Source of the DNA: Gammaproteobacteria bacterium
Lineage (GTDB): Bacteria; Pseudomonadota; Gammaproteobacteria; Steroidobacterales; Steroidobacteraceae
Direction of reading: 5' to 3'
Assembly (NCBI GenBank): GCA_027365225.1
Contig: DAHXNV010000008.1
Span: 21,756-85,755 of the forward strand
Length of the DNA: 64,000 nucleotides
The notes beneath the pieces are model-generated. The model made no database searches. It was given only the letters and a program-made list of their open reading frames with translations, and was not told the DNA's origin. Within the stretch, counting starts at the first letter, position 1. Every line of letters starts with the position of its first letter. Made by a program: the position numbers and the translations under genes. Positions 63,531 through 64,000 of this stretch are shown here, one piece after another.

Positions 63531-64000
63531 TTACTTTTTGCCGCTGCCCGAGACGCCGAGATCGGTCGCGGCGCCGCTGCCTGAGACGCCGAGATCGGTC
63601 GCGGCGCCGCTGCCTGAGACGCCGAGATCGGTCGCGGCACCGCTGCCTGAGACGCCGAGATCGGTCGCGGCACCACTGCCCGAGACGCCGAGATCGGTCG
63701 CGGCACCACTGCCCGAGACGCCGAGATCGGTCGCGGCACCACTGCCTGAGACGCCGAGATCGGTCGCGGCACCGCTGCCCGAGACGCCGAGATCGGTCGC
63801 GGCACCACTGCCTGAGACGCCGAGATCGGTCGCGGCACCGCTGCCTGAGACGCCGAGATCGGTCGCGGCACCGCTGCCTGAGACGCCGAGATCGGTCGCG
63901 GCACCGCTGCCCGAGACGCCGAGATCGGTCGCGGCACCACTGCCTGAGACGCCGAGATCGGTCGCGGCACCGCTGCCTGAGACGCCGAGATCGGTCGCGG
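63531..64000 (-). CDS. C-terminus of a hendecapeptide-repeat protein (truncated by window edge)
   Basis: On the minus strand the frame enters at 64000 and ends with TAA at 63531. It is made of 14 near-perfect copies of GSGAATDLGVS and ends GSGKK. All three variable sites in the 33-base unit (GGC/GGT, AGC/AGT, TCA/TCG) are third positions in this frame and change no residue. In the other minus-strand frames they would alter amino acids, so this is the selected frame. The sequence is small-residue-rich, with one acidic residue per unit. I recognise no family. The N-terminus lies outside the window, so export or attachment is unknown. Confidence 0.65.
   Translation of the reverse strand, partial: ATDLGVSGSGAATDLGVSGSGAATDLGVSGSGAATDLGVSGSGAATDLGVSGSGAATDLGVSGSGAATDLGVSGSGAATDLGVSGSGAATDLGVSGSGAATDLGVSGSGAATDLGVSGSGAATDLGVSGSGAATDLGVSGSGAATDLGVSGSGKK
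63538..64000. repeat. 33-bp tandem repeat array, 14 copies
   Basis: Period 33 bases, consensus GAGACGCCGAGATCGGTCGC continuing GGCACCGCTGCCT, with no spacers. The array continues to the window edge. Copies differ at only three sites, which points to recent expansion or gene conversion. Confidence 0.95.

Noticed and set aside
63503..63970. Alternative minus-strand frame through the repeat array (PRPISASQAVV repeats)
   Set aside because: The variable bases change amino acids in that frame but are all synonymous in the GSGAATDLGVS frame, so this one is a shadow.
63538..64000. Regular short repeats suggesting a CRISPR array
   Set aside because: The 33-base units are directly adjacent with no unique spacers, no cas genes are near, and the unit length is a multiple of three in a selected reading frame.

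Overview
The window reads as chromosomal core sequence of a high-GC, Gram-negative gammaproteobacterium. The markers are an AlgZ/AlgR pair, dapF-DUF484-xerC, hslVU, OxyR with both redox cysteines, the lipoprotein LptM, and ubiE-ubiJ-ubiB plus ubiK. An arginine pathway using an acylated-ornithine carbamoyltransferase (the Xanthomonas/Bacteroides type) suggests a Xanthomonadales/Nevskiales/Steroidobacterales-like lineage, but I cannot fix the genus. I see no insertion sequence, prophage, CRISPR array or rRNA, and one tRNA.

Layout. 1-540: the end of an NRDE-family gene. 585-934: what looks like the scar of a collapsed tamA-tamB pair. 960-9202: an arginine operon argR-argG-(P-loop NTPase)-argC-argD-argF'-argB-argH behind two tandem ARG boxes. 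9485-10974 (minus): an exported truncated haemoglobin and a DUF3034 outer-membrane protein. 11361-17770: algZ-algR, dapF-DUF484-xerC and hslVU. 17841-19630 (minus): two DsbA paralogues and a tiny exported protein, divergent from engB. 20538-29397: an aldehyde dehydrogenase, polA, lptM, a thioesterase, maiA, a beta-hydroxyacid dehydrogenase, a DUF4124 protein and an ammonium transporter with a sigma-54 promoter. 29636-33235: ubiK, comM, a broken cytochrome c5-like gene, tRNA-Arg(CCG) with a duplicated 3' end, and a DUF481 protein. 33223-36946 (minus): the ubiE-ubiJ-ubiB-GST operon. 37080-42209: a short terminated leader or small RNA, then a three-gene 2-oxoacid oxidoreductase (GltD-like flavin/FeS subunit, alpha, beta). 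42455-45561: RRM protein, ribosomal protein THX, pyrophosphatase, and a double-retropepsin/TPR protein. 45674-53077 (minus): a complete trpL-E-G-D-C-F-B-A operon with a readable transcription attenuator, followed by a hotdog protein. 53147-63449: yajQ, a methyltransferase-like membrane protein, oxyR, an alpha/beta hydrolase, an acyl-CoA dehydrogenase, a degenerate EAL protein with a LytTR regulator, a cupin and an acyl-CoA ligase. 63531-64000 (minus): the C-terminus of a protein built from 14 copies of an 11-residue repeat.

How the genes work together. Two amino-acid pathways dominate. The arginine operon encodes the steps from acylglutamate to arginine except the acylating and deacylating enzymes. 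Its carbamoyltransferase has alanine at the position known to separate N-acetyl- from N-succinyl-ornithine specificity, so the route may use succinylated intermediates. An unassigned BioD-like P-loop protein sits between argG and argC, translationally coupled to argC. The tryptophan operon has a 26-codon leader with three Trp codons and mutually exclusive hairpins. The strongest candidates for undescribed biology are the P-loop protein of the arginine operon, the 11-residue repeat protein at the right edge, the double-retropepsin/TPR protein, and the tamA/tamB scar.
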